The translations under genes were made by a program, and so were the position numbers. 64,000 nucleotides of DNA from Pirellulaceae bacterium (GTDB taxonomy: Bacteria > Planctomycetota > Planctomycetia > Pirellulales > Pirellulaceae). The notes beneath the pieces are model-generated. The model was not told where the DNA came from, did no database searches, and saw only the letters and a list, made by a program, of their open reading frames with translations. Every line of letters starts with the position of its first letter. The stretch's first letter is position 1. Below are positions 1-8,765 of the stretch, in pieces. The DNA lies in contig JAHDXO010000034.1 in assembly GCA_023382975.1 (NCBI GenBank), positions 1 through 64,000 on the forward strand, read 5' to 3'.

Positions 1-141
1 AACCACCGAGGCGAGCTCGGCGGCGACGAAGAATTCCGTGCGGAGGCTGCGGCTCACAATTCTCCGCCTCAAGCAATCGTCCAGGATGTTTACAGCAGTT
101 GGTCGGAGACCCGCGCCGAGCGCTGGTAGAACGGACGTCAT
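1..141 (-). CDS. possible partial CDS open to the window edge
   Basis: An ATG at 139-141 overlaps the TGA stop of the upstream M56 gene as ATGA, which suggests translational coupling. The frame stays open for 47 codons to the left edge and begins MTSVLPALGAGLRP. I recognise no domain. Bases 103-122 inside it match a short repeat seen twice more in the window (near 6.36 and 39.0 kb), so the frame could also be fortuitous. Only the N-terminal part would be present. Confidence 0.3.
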   Translation of the reverse strand, partial: MTSVLPALGAGLRPTAVNILDDCLRRRIVSRSLRTEFFVAAELASVV

Positions 142-3100
142 CGTAGCTCTTCCTCGTGAACGACGATCCGCGGAGTGACCAAGAGGTACACCTTGCTGGT
201 CCTGACTTCTCGTGTGTTCTTGAAGAGTTTGGTGACGTGGGGAATCTTGCTCAGCATTGGTACGCCAACCTCGTTGCCCAGGCCAAACGCTTCGGGTGTT
301 AACCCGTTCCGCGGATCGATCAACAGGGTTTGGCCTTCGGGGATCGTGAGCGGCGGGTGGTTCTCTTGGAACTCGGTTTTTTCCGCTGTGCCGGCCGCGA
401 AACGCAGTTGGACGGATTTGCGGTCCTCGCTCGCAACCGGCTGCAACAACAGCGCGTAGGGCGATTGCGGATCTCCCAAGTGCAGTGTGGTGGATTGACC
501 GCTCAGCACCGTGATCTTGGGCGCGAACAGCAGTCCGTTCCGTGCTTGGTCCTGCGCGGTCCGCACTAGCAACCCGGTTTCCTCATCGGTCAACAGGCGA
601 TAGCCGTGCTTGGCGAACTCGTCCGTGTCCTGGGCCGGGCCGTCTTTGACGTCAGGACCGCAATTCACGCCTGTTCGCTGGAGAAAGTCATCGGTCACCC
701 CAAGAACCCGCGTCTCGAGTGCGACTTGCACGTCCTGCAAACGACGGACCTGCTGCAACAGTTCAGTAATTTGCTGGTGTACCTCCATTGTCTGCGCAAT
801 CACCAAGCACAAGTTCGTCGGGAATGCCTCGATCGCACCAGAACCACCAACCGCGGTCCAGCTTTCCGGTGCGATCGTCGATTGGATCAGACTGATCAAT
901 TTATCGAAATCGGGCGCACAGCTTGTCGCCTTGTCCGTCGAGTTCGTCGCTTGCGGCGCGTTGTCGCCCTTGCTCCAGCGAATGACGGCTGGCGTAGGAA
1001 CAGGGATGACAAGATCCGCAACATTGTAGACTCGCGGGTAAATGGATGGCCCCGGGATCTCCTCGAACGATGCCTCGTCCACCATGAGCGAGCCGATATC
1101 CCCCGAAGCACTCTCGACACCCGCGCCGACCTTTGTCTCCCCGCCTTCGGGCGTGACACGCCGCACGGTCATCGTTACCAGCAACGACCGAGTTCCAAGC
1201 TGTTCATCCTGCATCTGCAACCCTCCGATGACCAGGGTTTGGTCCAAGGGTGCCACCACCGTTAAATTGACGCCCGATTTGTGCAGCCGAGGCACCTGCA
1301 AGGTCACCGGCTTGTCCCTCCCCGCGACATTGATCGTGCGGGTCGCGACGTCGAGGATTTCCGAGTGGGCGACTTTGATTGCCACTTTGGCTTGCGGAGC
1401 CTCGGCCAAGTGGGCGACGGCGGCTACTTCGCGGCTTCCTTGCTCGGCGGGTTGGGCGGCGATCAACTCGGGAGTCACTTGCAGAGTGATTCCTTCGGTG
1501 ATGACTTCGACTTGAGGCTCTTCGTCTTTCAAGCCCACAACGAAGGGCCGTTGGCAGCCGGATTGAACCGTGGCAGAGCGGCCGTTGGACGTGACGATTT
1601 TCGGCGCGCGCAGAAGATTCGTGCTCCGATCCTCTGTCAGCACCGCTTCCATGCGGTGCCACTGGTTGGCATCGACGATCTGAAACTGAAACGGCCCTTG
1701 CTGTTCGATCGACGAAACCGAGCGGTTGTTAGGCCGTTGTTTCACTTCTGCTGCCCAGGGTTCCGATGGGTTCAATCTTGCCGCAGCCGCGGAGGAATCA
1801 TCCGCTTCGGCAATTCCCACAGGGGACAGCCGCCAAGCGGGTACCGCTTTCTCGACGACCGCGGTTCGCGCCATGATCAACTGGACCTCGATCAGCAATT
1901 GAGCGAAGCCGTAGCGGCGGATCTGAGCGATACGATCCGCGATTCGCTGGTGGCCTTGCTCGTCGTGCCGCACGATGGCGGTCGTTCCCTTCCAATGCAA
2001 TTGAGGCTGCGTGAGATTGCGTTGGTCGTCCCGGACCACCAAGCTGCCAGCTTCCTCCTGGACCGCATCCGCGCTCAACTTCGCCGACTCCGAGCCACCC
2101 GCCGCTGCCATCTCGTCGGCGATCCGGCTCCGCGCGTCGCTTTTTCCACAACGTAGCTCTGCTCGGGTCTTGGCGAGCACATCCGCCAGCTCGTACTGGC
2201 GTGTGACCATTTCCCCCAGCGGTGCGCGTGCGACCGGGTTCGCGGCGGGAGGTAGCGGAGTCGCCGAGTGGGGAAGGATCGGCTGCGGTTGCCACGGCCG
2301 CGCCAATTCCGCCGGCTGATCACCGGCCGCTACCCAGGCGGCTCCGGGCAGCGTGGCCGCGGCCAAGCCCAGCGCGACGAGCCAACACCACCAGGGCGTA
2401 CGATTTCGACATCCTTGTCGCAACTGCATAATTCGCTCCAGTCTTTGAGAAGTGATTTCCACGGGCCGTACGCCGGGAAAGGCCGGGACGGGCCGCAACA
2501 ACTGCTTCCTTTCCAAGACATCCAATAGACAACGGGCGTAGCGGGACGGCCCGCAGCCGAGAACCGCCAGCACCGCTTCATCGCAACAACGTTCCGCTTC
2601 GCGCGAGATCCACCGGTTGACGAACCAGACCAGCGGATGGAACCACCACAGGCCCAGCGAGACAACTTGCAGCATCCCGATCCACAGATCGCCGCGGCGG
2701 ACGTGGAGCAATTCGTGAGCCAGGATCGGTTCCAGATCGGTCGGCGATTTGCCTTGCACGATCATCTCGGGCAGGACAATGACCGGACGCATCCAGCCGA
2801 TCACCGCCGGCCCAATCGGACTGGCCGTCACCATCAAGCGGACGGGACGCCTCAACTTGAGCCGCTTCGCCAGCCGCGACAGCGCGGCATCGTACATCGC
2901 ATCATGCCGTATCCGCTGGCGGCAAAGCTGACTCCAACAACGCCACCACCGCCAAAGTGCGATGGCCATCACGGCGGAAGTTCCCGTCAGCCACACGACC
3001 AGAAACCAAGCGGCAAGGCCCAGACTCCAGCCAGCTCTCTCGATGCGATCGTCGCGTGGAATCACTCCTCTCAGCTCACTTCCGCCGTTGCCGTCGTGTA

Positions 3101-3416
3101 CCCATACGACCAGATCAGTCGCGGCGTTGTGCGCATCGAAGTCGATGCCCCGCGGGGCGGCCAGCGGCTGACCGGTCAACGTCGCGACTTGAACAGCGGG
3201 CCGAAAGGCTGTTTCCAACCAACAGAAGACACCGCCGGGGCTGCTCCACAGCGGCGGTGTCACGCATTTCAGCAGCACGACCAACCACAGGGCATGGGCC
3301 AAGAACGGTCGGCGCCGCGAAGCGAAACGCACAACGAGGGCAACCACCGCGATCAGCAGGGTCAGTTGCCACGTCTGCGCCCCGATCAGCCGGAGCACTT
3401 CAGGGGCTTCCATCAT
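138..3416 (-). CDS. M56 (BlaR1-type) membrane metalloprotease fused to secretin-like domains
   Basis: This 1092-residue protein is probably the membrane sensor-protease of a BlaR/MecR-type switch that inactivates the BlaI-like repressor encoded just upstream. The N-terminal ~290 residues are membrane-spanning (hydrophobic stretches near 15-30, 40-55 and 133-155) and carry the zinc motif HELLH at 234-238 followed by EAERCCDE near 273-280, typical of peptidase M56. A further hydrophobic segment lies near 345-365. In place of a penicillin-binding sensor, the rest (~400-1090) resembles secretin N/core modules, with stretches such as LLRAPKIVTSNG and a second one ending VYLLVTPRIV. Its start overlaps the blaI-like stop by 17 bases, so the two are co-translated. 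The ligand is unknown; the M56-secretin fusion is read from sequence, the signalling role comes from the family. Confidence 0.85.
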   Translation of the reverse strand: MMEAPEVLRLIGAQTWQLTLLIAVVALVVRFASRRRPFLAHALWLVVLLKCVTPPLWSSPGGVFCWLETAFRPAVQVATLTGQPLAAPRGIDFDAHNAATDLVVWVHDGNGGSELRGVIPRDDRIERAGWSLGLAAWFLVVWLTGTSAVMAIALWRWWRCWSQLCRQRIRHDAMYDAALSRLAKRLKLRRPVRLMVTASPIGPAVIGWMRPVIVLPEMIVQGKSPTDLEPILAHELLHVRRGDLWIGMLQVVSLGLWWFHPLVWFVNRWISREAERCCDEAVLAVLGCGPSRYARCLLDVLERKQLLRPVPAFPGVRPVEITSQRLERIMQLRQGCRNRTPWWCWLVALGLAAATLPGAAWVAAGDQPAELARPWQPQPILPHSATPLPPAANPVARAPLGEMVTRQYELADVLAKTRAELRCGKSDARSRIADEMAAAGGSESAKLSADAVQEEAGSLVVRDDQRNLTQPQLHWKGTTAIVRHDEQGHQRIADRIAQIRRYGFAQLLIEVQLIMARTAVVEKAVPAWRLSPVGIAEADDSSAAAARLNPSEPWAAEVKQRPNNRSVSSIEQQGPFQFQIVDANQWHRMEAVLTEDRSTNLLRAPKIVTSNGRSATVQSGCQRPFVVGLKDEEPQVEVITEGITLQVTPELIAAQPAEQGSREVAAVAHLAEAPQAKVAIKVAHSEILDVATRTINVAGRDKPVTLQVPRLHKSGVNLTVVAPLDQTLVIGGLQMQDEQLGTRSLLVTMTVRRVTPEGGETKVGAGVESASGDIGSLMVDEASFEEIPGPSIYPRVYNVADLVIPVPTPAVIRWSKGDNAPQATNSTDKATSCAPDFDKLISLIQSTIAPESWTAVGGSGAIEAFPTNLCLVIAQTMEVHQQITELLQQVRRLQDVQVALETRVLGVTDDFLQRTGVNCGPDVKDGPAQDTDEFAKHGYRLLTDEETGLLVRTAQDQARNGLLFAPKITVLSGQSTTLHLGDPQSPYALLLQPVASEDRKSVQLRFAAGTAEKTEFQENHPPLTIPEGQTLLIDPRNGLTPEAFGLGNEVGVPMLSKIPHVTKLFKNTREVRTSKVYLLVTPRIVVHEEELR

Positions 3417-3798
3417 GACCGCTCTCCTCCTCGAGCCGATCGATCAGCCGACGCAACTCGGCCAAGTCCTGATCCTGTAGTCCGCGATCTTCGATCAAAT
3501 GTCGCACCAAGGGCAACGTCTCGCCACCAAACAGCCGGTCGACCAATTCGTCCACCGTTTCACGGATCACCGTGTTGGGTCGCACCCGTGGCGCATAGAC
3601 CCGCAACCGCCCTTCGAGTTGGCCTTTCACATAGCCTTTGGCTTCCAGCCGGCGCAGATAGGTCTGGACCGTCGCAAAGTCGATCGTCCGGTCCGCAGGA
3701 AAAGCGTCATGCACTTGCCGCACAGTCGCCCGGCCCAGTTCCCACAGGATCCTCGCCACCTCCATCTCGCCCTTGGACAAGGACGGCCGTTCCGTCAT
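3400..3798 (-). CDS. BlaI/MecI/CopY-family transcriptional repressor
   Basis: A 132-residue protein of the usual BlaI/MecI length. The N-terminal winged helix is recognisable (LSKGEMEVARILWELGRATV, then TVQTYLRRLEAKGYV, the family recognition region) and the C-terminal half is the dimerisation segment cut by the M56 partner protease in studied systems. A purine-rich GAGGAGAG ribosome-binding site precedes the ATG. The gene overlaps the M56 gene, and two dyad sequences lie immediately upstream (3815-3852), so autoregulation of the pair is likely. Which other genes it controls cannot be read from this window. Confidence 0.92.
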   Translation of the reverse strand: MTERPSLSKGEMEVARILWELGRATVRQVHDAFPADRTIDFATVQTYLRRLEAKGYVKGQLEGRLRVYAPRVRPNTVIRETVDELVDRLFGGETLPLVRHLIEDRGLQDQDLAELRRLIDRLEEESGHDGSP

Positions 3799-3814
3799 GA
3801 TTCTCTCCTCACGT

Positions 3815-3852
3815 ACAGTTGTATGCCCGGGAATCTACACAAACATTTGTAC
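3815..3852. promoter_or_regulatory. candidate BlaI-type operator pair
   Basis: Just upstream of the blaI-like ATG lies TACAGTTGTA (3815-3824), a TACA-NN-TGTA dyad. About 15 bases further is ACAAACATTTGT (3840-3851), a perfect 5-bp dyad around two central bases. Both resemble the TACA/TGTA half-sites bound by BlaI and MecI. Position and symmetry are seen; binding is inferred. Confidence 0.5.
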
Positions 3853-3898
3853 GTGAACAAGAGCAGTTTTTGGTTCAAGGGCGGGCGGAAGGGCTCAA

Positions 3899-5071
3899 TC
3901 AGACGGGCGTGGCGGCCAGTTCGGCTAGTGCCTGGACGGCTGCCTCGATGTGCTGCTGGGTGTTGAATGCTCCCAGACTGAAACGCACGGTGCCGCCGCG
4001 GGTCGCGGTTCCCAGGGCGCGGTGCTGCAGCGGAGCGCATTGAAAACCGGCGCGCACCTGGACTCGGCACGCCGTGTCCAGGGCGGTTGCCAGATCTTGA
4101 GGTTCCCAGCCGTCGACGGTGACGCCGACGACGCCGACGCGATGCGCGAGTTCGCTCGGCCCATAGATGGTGACGCCGGGCAGGTCGCGCAAGCCGGCGA
4201 GCAGTTGTTCGGTGAGCGACAGCTCGTGGCGCCGCAAAGCGTCGATTCCCTGCTGCCGCACGAAAGCCAAGCCGGCGCCCAGCCCCACGATGCCCGGCAC
4301 GTTGTGATTGCCGGATTCGTAACGGTCCGGCAGGCTGTCCGGCTGCATATCGTTCTCGCTTTGCGTTCCCGTGCCGCCTTGACGCACCGGCGACAAGTGC
4401 TGCTCGACACCCGGCGCGATGTACAGGAAACCGGTTCCCAGCGGACCCAGCAGCGCCTTGTGTCCCGGAGCCGCCAGCAGGTCCGCGCCCAGCGTCCGCA
4501 CGTCGATCGGCACATGGCCCAACGACTGCGCGGCATCCACCAGCAACAGGATCTCCCGCTGCTTGGCGATCCGCGCCACGTGCTCGACCGGCTGCAGCGC
4601 GCCGGTCACGTTCGAGGCGTGGATCAGTGTGATCAAGCGAGTGGCTGGTCGAAGGGCCGCGCGGATCTCGTCCGGGTCGATCACGCCCTGGCAGTCGCAG
4701 CCGACACGGGTGACCTGCACCTCGCGGGTCTGTTCCAAATACCGCAGCGGACGCAACACCGAATTGTGCTCGACCACGCTGGTCACGACGTGGTCGCCCG
4801 GTCTCAGCAGGCCATGCAGTGCCAGATTCAAAGCATCCGTGGCGTTACCGGTAAACACAATTCGCCGCGGTTCCTCGGCCCCGATCGTCTCGCACAACTG
4901 GCGCCGGGTCGCGTCGACCATCCGCTCGACTTCGTTCGCCTCGCGGTACGCGCTGCGGCCCGCCGGCGCACCGAGTTCCCGCTGATACCGATCGACGGCC
5001 TCGTACACCGCCTCGGGCTTGGGCCAACTGGTCGCGGCGTTGTCCAGGTAGATGCGCTGCCCGTCCGGCAT
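3899..5071 (-). CDS. class V aminotransferase / cysteine-desulfurase-like protein
   Basis: A PLP enzyme of about 390 residues resembling SufS/Csd desulfurases, which take sulfur from cysteine. The start at 5071 gives the canonical beginning MPDGQRIYLDNAATSWPKP; an upstream extension of the frame lacks family similarity. The PLP lysine lies in APGHKALLGP, and a cysteine in RAGFQCAPLQH matches the persulfide-loop region. The gene begins 3 bases after the moaA stop on the same strand, with moaE further upstream, so supplying sulfur for molybdopterin synthesis is a plausible role, though general sulfur transfer cannot be excluded. Confidence 0.85.
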   Translation of the reverse strand: MPDGQRIYLDNAATSWPKPEAVYEAVDRYQRELGAPAGRSAYREANEVERMVDATRRQLCETIGAEEPRRIVFTGNATDALNLALHGLLRPGDHVVTSVVEHNSVLRPLRYLEQTREVQVTRVGCDCQGVIDPDEIRAALRPATRLITLIHASNVTGALQPVEHVARIAKQREILLLVDAAQSLGHVPIDVRTLGADLLAAPGHKALLGPLGTGFLYIAPGVEQHLSPVRQGGTGTQSENDMQPDSLPDRYESGNHNVPGIVGLGAGLAFVRQQGIDALRRHELSLTEQLLAGLRDLPGVTIYGPSELAHRVGVVGVTVDGWEPQDLATALDTACRVQVRAGFQCAPLQHRALGTATRGGTVRFSLGAFNTQQHIEAAVQALAELAATPV

Positions 5072-5073
5072 TC

Positions 5074-6075
5074 TCAGCCTCCGATCTGGTACATCGCGCG
5101 TCGCGGGCGCAGGAACTCGGGCGAATCGATCCCGTGTCCCGGCTTCTTGGCCTCGACACAAGCGCGCACGAGGTCCGCCAACTGGTCGTCCTCGCCGCCG
5201 CTGCGGATCACCTGGCGCGCATCCCATTCGACGGTCGAGAACAAGCAGTTGCGGACCTGCCCCTCGGCCGTGATCCGCAGCCGGTTGCAGTCGCCGCAGA
5301 ACGGCTGCGAGACCGGATTGATGAAACCGACTCGTCCCGCTCCGTCCGCGTATTGATAGTCGAGCGCCGGCTGGCTCGGGTCGGCGCGGTCGGCGGTGAC
5401 AAGCGGCCCGAATTCGGCCTCGATGCGGCGCCGGATATCCTCGCCGGTCAACACTTGCCCGTCGTCCCAGCGTCCTTCGGCATCCAGCGGCATGAACTCG
5501 ATGAACCTCAATTCCAGGCGGTGCTTTCGGGCGAACTCCGCCAGGGGCAGAATCTCGTCCTCGGTCAAGCCGCGGATCGCAACGGCGTTCAGACGGATAC
5601 GGTCAAACCCGCATTGCTGGGCGGCGAAGATCCCGTCCAGAACCCGTTGGAGTCCCTCGCGCCGGGCGATCTTGGCAAACGTCTCTTCATGCATCGCGTC
5701 CAGGCTGATGTTCAAGCGGTTCAAGCCGGCTTGACGGAGCGCCGCTGCCTGGTCGGTCAGCAAGATCCCGTTGGTGGTCATCGCCAAGTCCTGAACGCCG
5801 GGAATCGCCGCCAGCCGGGTGATCAGCTTGTGGATCTCGTGGCGGACCAGAGGTTCTCCGCCCGTGATGCGCAGCTTCGTCACGCCCATCGGCACGACGA
5901 CCCGCGCAAATCGCTCGATTTCTTCGAACGACAGCAACTCGTGCCGCGGCTTGAACCGGACGTTTTCGTTCGGCATGCAGTAGAAGCAGCGGATGTTGCA
6001 GCGGTCGGTGACGCTGATCCGCAGATTGGTATGGGCACGGCCGAAACTGTCGACCAGAGGAGCGGCGATGGTCAT
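5074..6075 (-). CDS. moaA: GTP 3',8-cyclase MoaA
   Basis: This radical-SAM enzyme catalyses the first step of molybdenum-cofactor synthesis, converting GTP to the cyclic precursor of precursor Z. The radical-SAM cluster motif CNIRCFYC is near the N-terminus in the context LRISVTDRC. The second cluster region FCGDCNRLR followed by GQVRNCLF is present, and the protein ends in GG, the essential C-terminal tail of MoaA. I chose the ATG at 6075 because MTIAAPLVDSFGR matches the usual family start; an in-frame ATG at 6132 would add 19 residues. It lies directly before the aminotransferase (2-base gap). Confidence 0.95.
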   Translation of the reverse strand: MTIAAPLVDSFGRAHTNLRISVTDRCNIRCFYCMPNENVRFKPRHELLSFEEIERFARVVVPMGVTKLRITGGEPLVRHEIHKLITRLAAIPGVQDLAMTTNGILLTDQAAALRQAGLNRLNISLDAMHEETFAKIARREGLQRVLDGIFAAQQCGFDRIRLNAVAIRGLTEDEILPLAEFARKHRLELRFIEFMPLDAEGRWDDGQVLTGEDIRRRIEAEFGPLVTADRADPSQPALDYQYADGAGRVGFINPVSQPFCGDCNRLRITAEGQVRNCLFSTVEWDARQVIRSGGEDDQLADLVRACVEAKKPGHGIDSPEFLRPRRAMYQIGG

Positions 6076-6337
6076 ACAGGTGGAAATCCGAAGCCCCGTC
6101 TTGACCGGGGCAAAGTTCGTCTCGGACGGCATTTCGACGAAGAGGATACGGGAACCAAGGTTACCACCAATTTATAGCGGTTGGCTGGACGGTCGGCAAG
6201 TTCTTGTGAGTCTCGAAACTCGGACAGGCGGCGGGAATTCGTGCGTCAGTCCGTTGTAGGAGAACCTACCCACGGCGCATCGGCCGCTCTCGGAACGAGC
6301 CACTCGGCCGACCGGAAAGTCTCCGAATTTGGCGATC

Positions 6338-6380
6338 TTCGGAGCCCTCGCCGAGCGCCGTCGGAGACCCCTGCCGAGCG
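6338..6380. repeat. short tandem TCGGAG...GCCGAGCG repeat
   Basis: Two adjacent copies of a roughly 20-base unit, TCGGAGCCCTCGCCGAGCG and TCGGAGACCCCTGCCGAGCG, lie in the moaE-moaA gap. Related copies occur at 103-122 and 39002-39024. No gene was seen in the rest of 6133-6382. Confidence 0.5.
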
Positions 6381-6382
6381 CG

Positions 6383-6811
6383 TCAGGCATCCGGTTGGTC
6401 GAGTCCTGGATGCACCCATTGGCTGGTGCCGTCCGCCCAGTTCTCTTTCTTCCAGATGGGCACCACTTGCTTGAGCGTGTCGATCAGCCATTGGCCCGCC
6501 TCGAAGGCCGCTTGTCGATGCGGACTGCTGACAGCGATTGCCACGCTGGCTTCGCCCAACTGCAGATGGCCGACGCGGTGGACAATCGCACAGGCGAGCA
6601 GTGGCCAACGGGACCGGGCTTGAGAAACCAATTCCCCCATTTTCTGCCGAGCCATCTCGGGGTAGCATTCGTACTCCAACGACTCGGTCTGCCGTCCGTC
6701 GGTGAACTCGCGCGTTGTCCCGAGAAACAACACCACCGCGCCGGCTTGATTCGAAGCGACGTGCCGCAATACTTCCGCGGGATCGATCGGTGCATGGGTG
6801 ATTTCAATCAT
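6383..6811 (-). CDS. moaE: molybdopterin synthase catalytic subunit MoaE
   Basis: About 142 residues, the normal length for MoaE, which transfers sulfur from MoaD thiocarboxylate to precursor Z. Family hallmarks are GAVVLFLGTTRE near the N-terminus, the IVHRVGHLQLGEASVAIAV strand-helix region, the H-R pair in SSPHRQAAFEA and the catalytic lysines in VPIWKKE. The start at 6811 gives MIEITHAPID; the in-frame ATG at 6850 would overlap the divergent truB promoter. No moaD is visible here, so the small subunit must be encoded elsewhere. Confidence 0.95.
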   Translation of the reverse strand: MIEITHAPIDPAEVLRHVASNQAGAVVLFLGTTREFTDGRQTESLEYECYPEMARQKMGELVSQARSRWPLLACAIVHRVGHLQLGEASVAIAVSSPHRQAAFEAGQWLIDTLKQVVPIWKKENWADGTSQWVHPGLDQPDA

Positions 6812-6855
6812 GGCACCGCCCGTTATATCCATCCGGTCCCGCCAGGACAACCACC

Positions 6856-7728
6856 ATGTTCGGTCTGCTGAACTTGATCAAACCCCCGCGGTTGACGTCG
6901 CGCGACGTGGTGAATCGCGTGCAGCGGATCGCCGGCGGCGCCAAGGTGGGACATGCCGGGACGCTGGACCCGCTGGCGACCGGCGTGCTGATCGTGTGCG
7001 TTGGGCCGGCGACGCGGTTGATCGAGTATGTCCAGCGGATGACCAAACGGTACCGTGGCACTTTTCTGTTGGGCCGCACCAGCGATACGGAGGATACCGA
7101 GGGCCAAGTGATCGCGATCGAGTCGGCTTCGCAGCCCACCGAAGACCAGCTTCGGGCCGTCTTGCCTCGATTCGTCGGCGAGATCGACCAGATACCTCCC
7201 GCTTTCTCGGCGTTGAAGGTCCAAGGTCGCCGCGCTTACGCGCTGGCGCGAAGCGGCCAGCGCGTCGACCTGGCCGTCCGGCGCATCGTGATCCACGAAC
7301 TTCGGTTGCTGCATTACGACTATCCGGAATTCCTCATCGAGATCGCCTGCGGCTCGGGAACCTATGTGCGGTCGCTGGGCCGCGATATCGCGCGGGCGTT
7401 GGGCACCGGCGCGGTGATGTCAGCTCTGGTGCGCACGGCGATCGGCGGATTCCGGCTGGACGATGCCATGGACCTCGACTCGCTGACGGCGGAGAATCTG
7501 GCGTCGAAACTCCTGTCGCCGCTGTTGGCGGTGGCCGATTTGCCGCAGATCACGGTTTCCGACGACCAGCGGCGGCGGTTGTCGCAAGGTTTGACGATCG
7601 ACGACTGCGGGACCGCCGCCAGGTCCGAATTGGCCATGATCGACGCTGCCGGGCGACTGTGTTCGATCGTTGCGCCCCGCGAAAACGGGCAACTCGGACC
7701 GATTCGGAATTTTCCCGTCGATTCGTAG
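6856..7728 (+). CDS. truB: tRNA pseudouridine(55) synthase TruB
   Basis: Makes pseudouridine 55 in the T-loop of tRNAs. The 290-residue protein has the catalytic motif GHAGTLDPLATGVL with the nucleophile Asp38, and downstream TruB motifs (KRYRGTFLLG, PPAFSALKVQGRRAYALAR, GTYVRSLGRDIA). The C-terminal PUA-like part is present. The gene is divergent from moaE and ends in front of a strong inverted repeat. Confidence 0.95.
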   Translation: MFGLLNLIKPPRLTSRDVVNRVQRIAGGAKVGHAGTLDPLATGVLIVCVGPATRLIEYVQRMTKRYRGTFLLGRTSDTEDTEGQVIAIESASQPTEDQLRAVLPRFVGEIDQIPPAFSALKVQGRRAYALARSGQRVDLAVRRIVIHELRLLHYDYPEFLIEIACGSGTYVRSLGRDIARALGTGAVMSALVRTAIGGFRLDDAMDLDSLTAENLASKLLSPLLAVADLPQITVSDDQRRRLSQGLTIDDCGTAARSELAMIDAAGRLCSIVAPRENGQLGPIRNFPVDS

Positions 7729-7773
7729 GGACCGTTGTCCGAGATCGTGGGAGCCGTCTGGGTAGCAATGGCC

Positions 7774-7854
7774 GAGAAAAAAGTGTCAGGAGTCATTTGT
7801 GCGAAGCACCCGGAGGGCCGGTTCCCGGCAAATGACTCCTGACACTTTTTTCTC
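7774..7854. repeat. REP-like element: 25-bp perfect inverted repeat with inner hairpins
   Basis: The arms 7774-7798 and 7830-7854 are perfect reverse complements containing AGTGTCAGGAGTCATTT. The 31-base interior itself folds into GTGC-GAA-GCAC (7799-7809) and GCCGG-TTC-CCGGC (7817-7829). It sits between the convergent ends of truB and the receiver-like gene, so it could terminate transcription from both sides. The layout resembles REP elements mobilised by RAYT transposases, but no such transposase is seen here. Confidence 0.85.
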
Positions 7855-7863
7855 GAGCAATCC

Positions 7864-8220
7864 TTAGCCAATCGCCGCTTGGATCAACTCGTCCAAGCGA
7901 CTGACGAATTGGCCTCGCGTCAAAACCAAATCGCAGCCCGACTGGCGAGCCTCCTGCAACAACGGGCCCAAAACATGCGAAGCGTAGGCGACGACGGTCG
8001 GCGGCGACGGCAACTCGTGGGCCTCCGCCACGATCCGCTGAACATCGCAGTCGGCAGCGGACAAGTCCAAGACCAACAGGCGCGGCGAGTCCGATTCCGA
8101 TACGTGCCGCAGAACCGCGTCGCTGGACGAAGCGACGGTCAGCGGCACGCCGGCGGACCGAGCCGCCTGGGCGACTCGCGACGAGAACAGCAGGTCGGAA
8201 GTGAGCAGGAAAACGCACAT
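7864..8220 (-). CDS. degenerate receiver-like protein downstream of P-II
   Basis: A 118-residue protein shaped like a response-regulator receiver (alternating hydrophobic strands LVLDLS, VVAYAS, DLVLTRG). Asp in LVLDLSAAD sits at the usual phosphoacceptor site, but the N-terminal acidic pair is missing (LLTSDLLF), and the conserved lysine is replaced by arginine (LTRG), so it is probably a pseudo-receiver. It starts 5 bases after the P-II stop on the same strand, which suggests an operon. Function is unknown. Confidence 0.75.
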   Translation of the reverse strand: MCVFLLTSDLLFSSRVAQAARSAGVPLTVASSSDAVLRHVSESDSPRLLVLDLSAADCDVQRIVAEAHELPSPPTVVAYASHVLGPLLQEARQSGCDLVLTRGQFVSRLDELIQAAIG

Positions 8221-8225
8221 GGCAG

Positions 8226-8573
8226 TCAGACGGCTCCCGGACCGCGTTCGACGCCGCCGATTTGAATGGCCTCGTCCATCGGGAGCACGAATATCTTGCC
8301 GTCGCCGATATTGCCTTCGGGACCGGTTCGAGCCACGTCGATGATCGCTTTCAGTGTGCGGTCCACAAAGTCGTCGTTGACGACGATTTCCAAGGCGATT
8401 TTGCGCAACAGATGTGTCTTGTATTCGATCCCCCGGTATGTTTCCGTGTGACCTTTCTGTCGCCCGAAGCCCTGCGCGTCGCACACGGTCATCCGTTCGA
8501 CCCCGATCCGCTGCAACGCCTCCTGGACCGGTCGCAACTTGGTCGGCTGAATAATGGCCACGATCATCTTCAT
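8226..8573 (-). CDS. glnB: nitrogen regulatory protein P-II
   Basis: A 115-residue trimeric signal protein that senses ATP/ADP and 2-oxoglutarate. The start MKMIVAIIQPTKL at 8573 is the family start. The T-loop YRGIEYKTHLL keeps the uridylylatable tyrosine in EY, and the C-terminal signature has the form TGPEGNIGDGKIFV. No ammonium transporter gene neighbours it; instead it is followed by the receiver-like gene. glnB and glnK cannot be distinguished from sequence alone. Confidence 0.9.
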   Translation of the reverse strand: MKMIVAIIQPTKLRPVQEALQRIGVERMTVCDAQGFGRQKGHTETYRGIEYKTHLLRKIALEIVVNDDFVDRTLKAIIDVARTGPEGNIGDGKIFVLPMDEAIQIGGVERGPGAV

Positions 8574-8765
8574 CACGGGATCTCCCGGCAATCGCAGGAA
8601 AAAGGACGCACGGAGCGAACCGGCACGGACGCAGGAAACATCACGCCGGTTAGAATACCATGCCAGCGAAGACTTGGGAAACCGTCGCCCGCGCGGATTC
8701 GGCCGTGTTCAAACCACAACCGAACCCGCATGGCGGTTTTCTTGAATGGGCGTGACCGGCACCTG

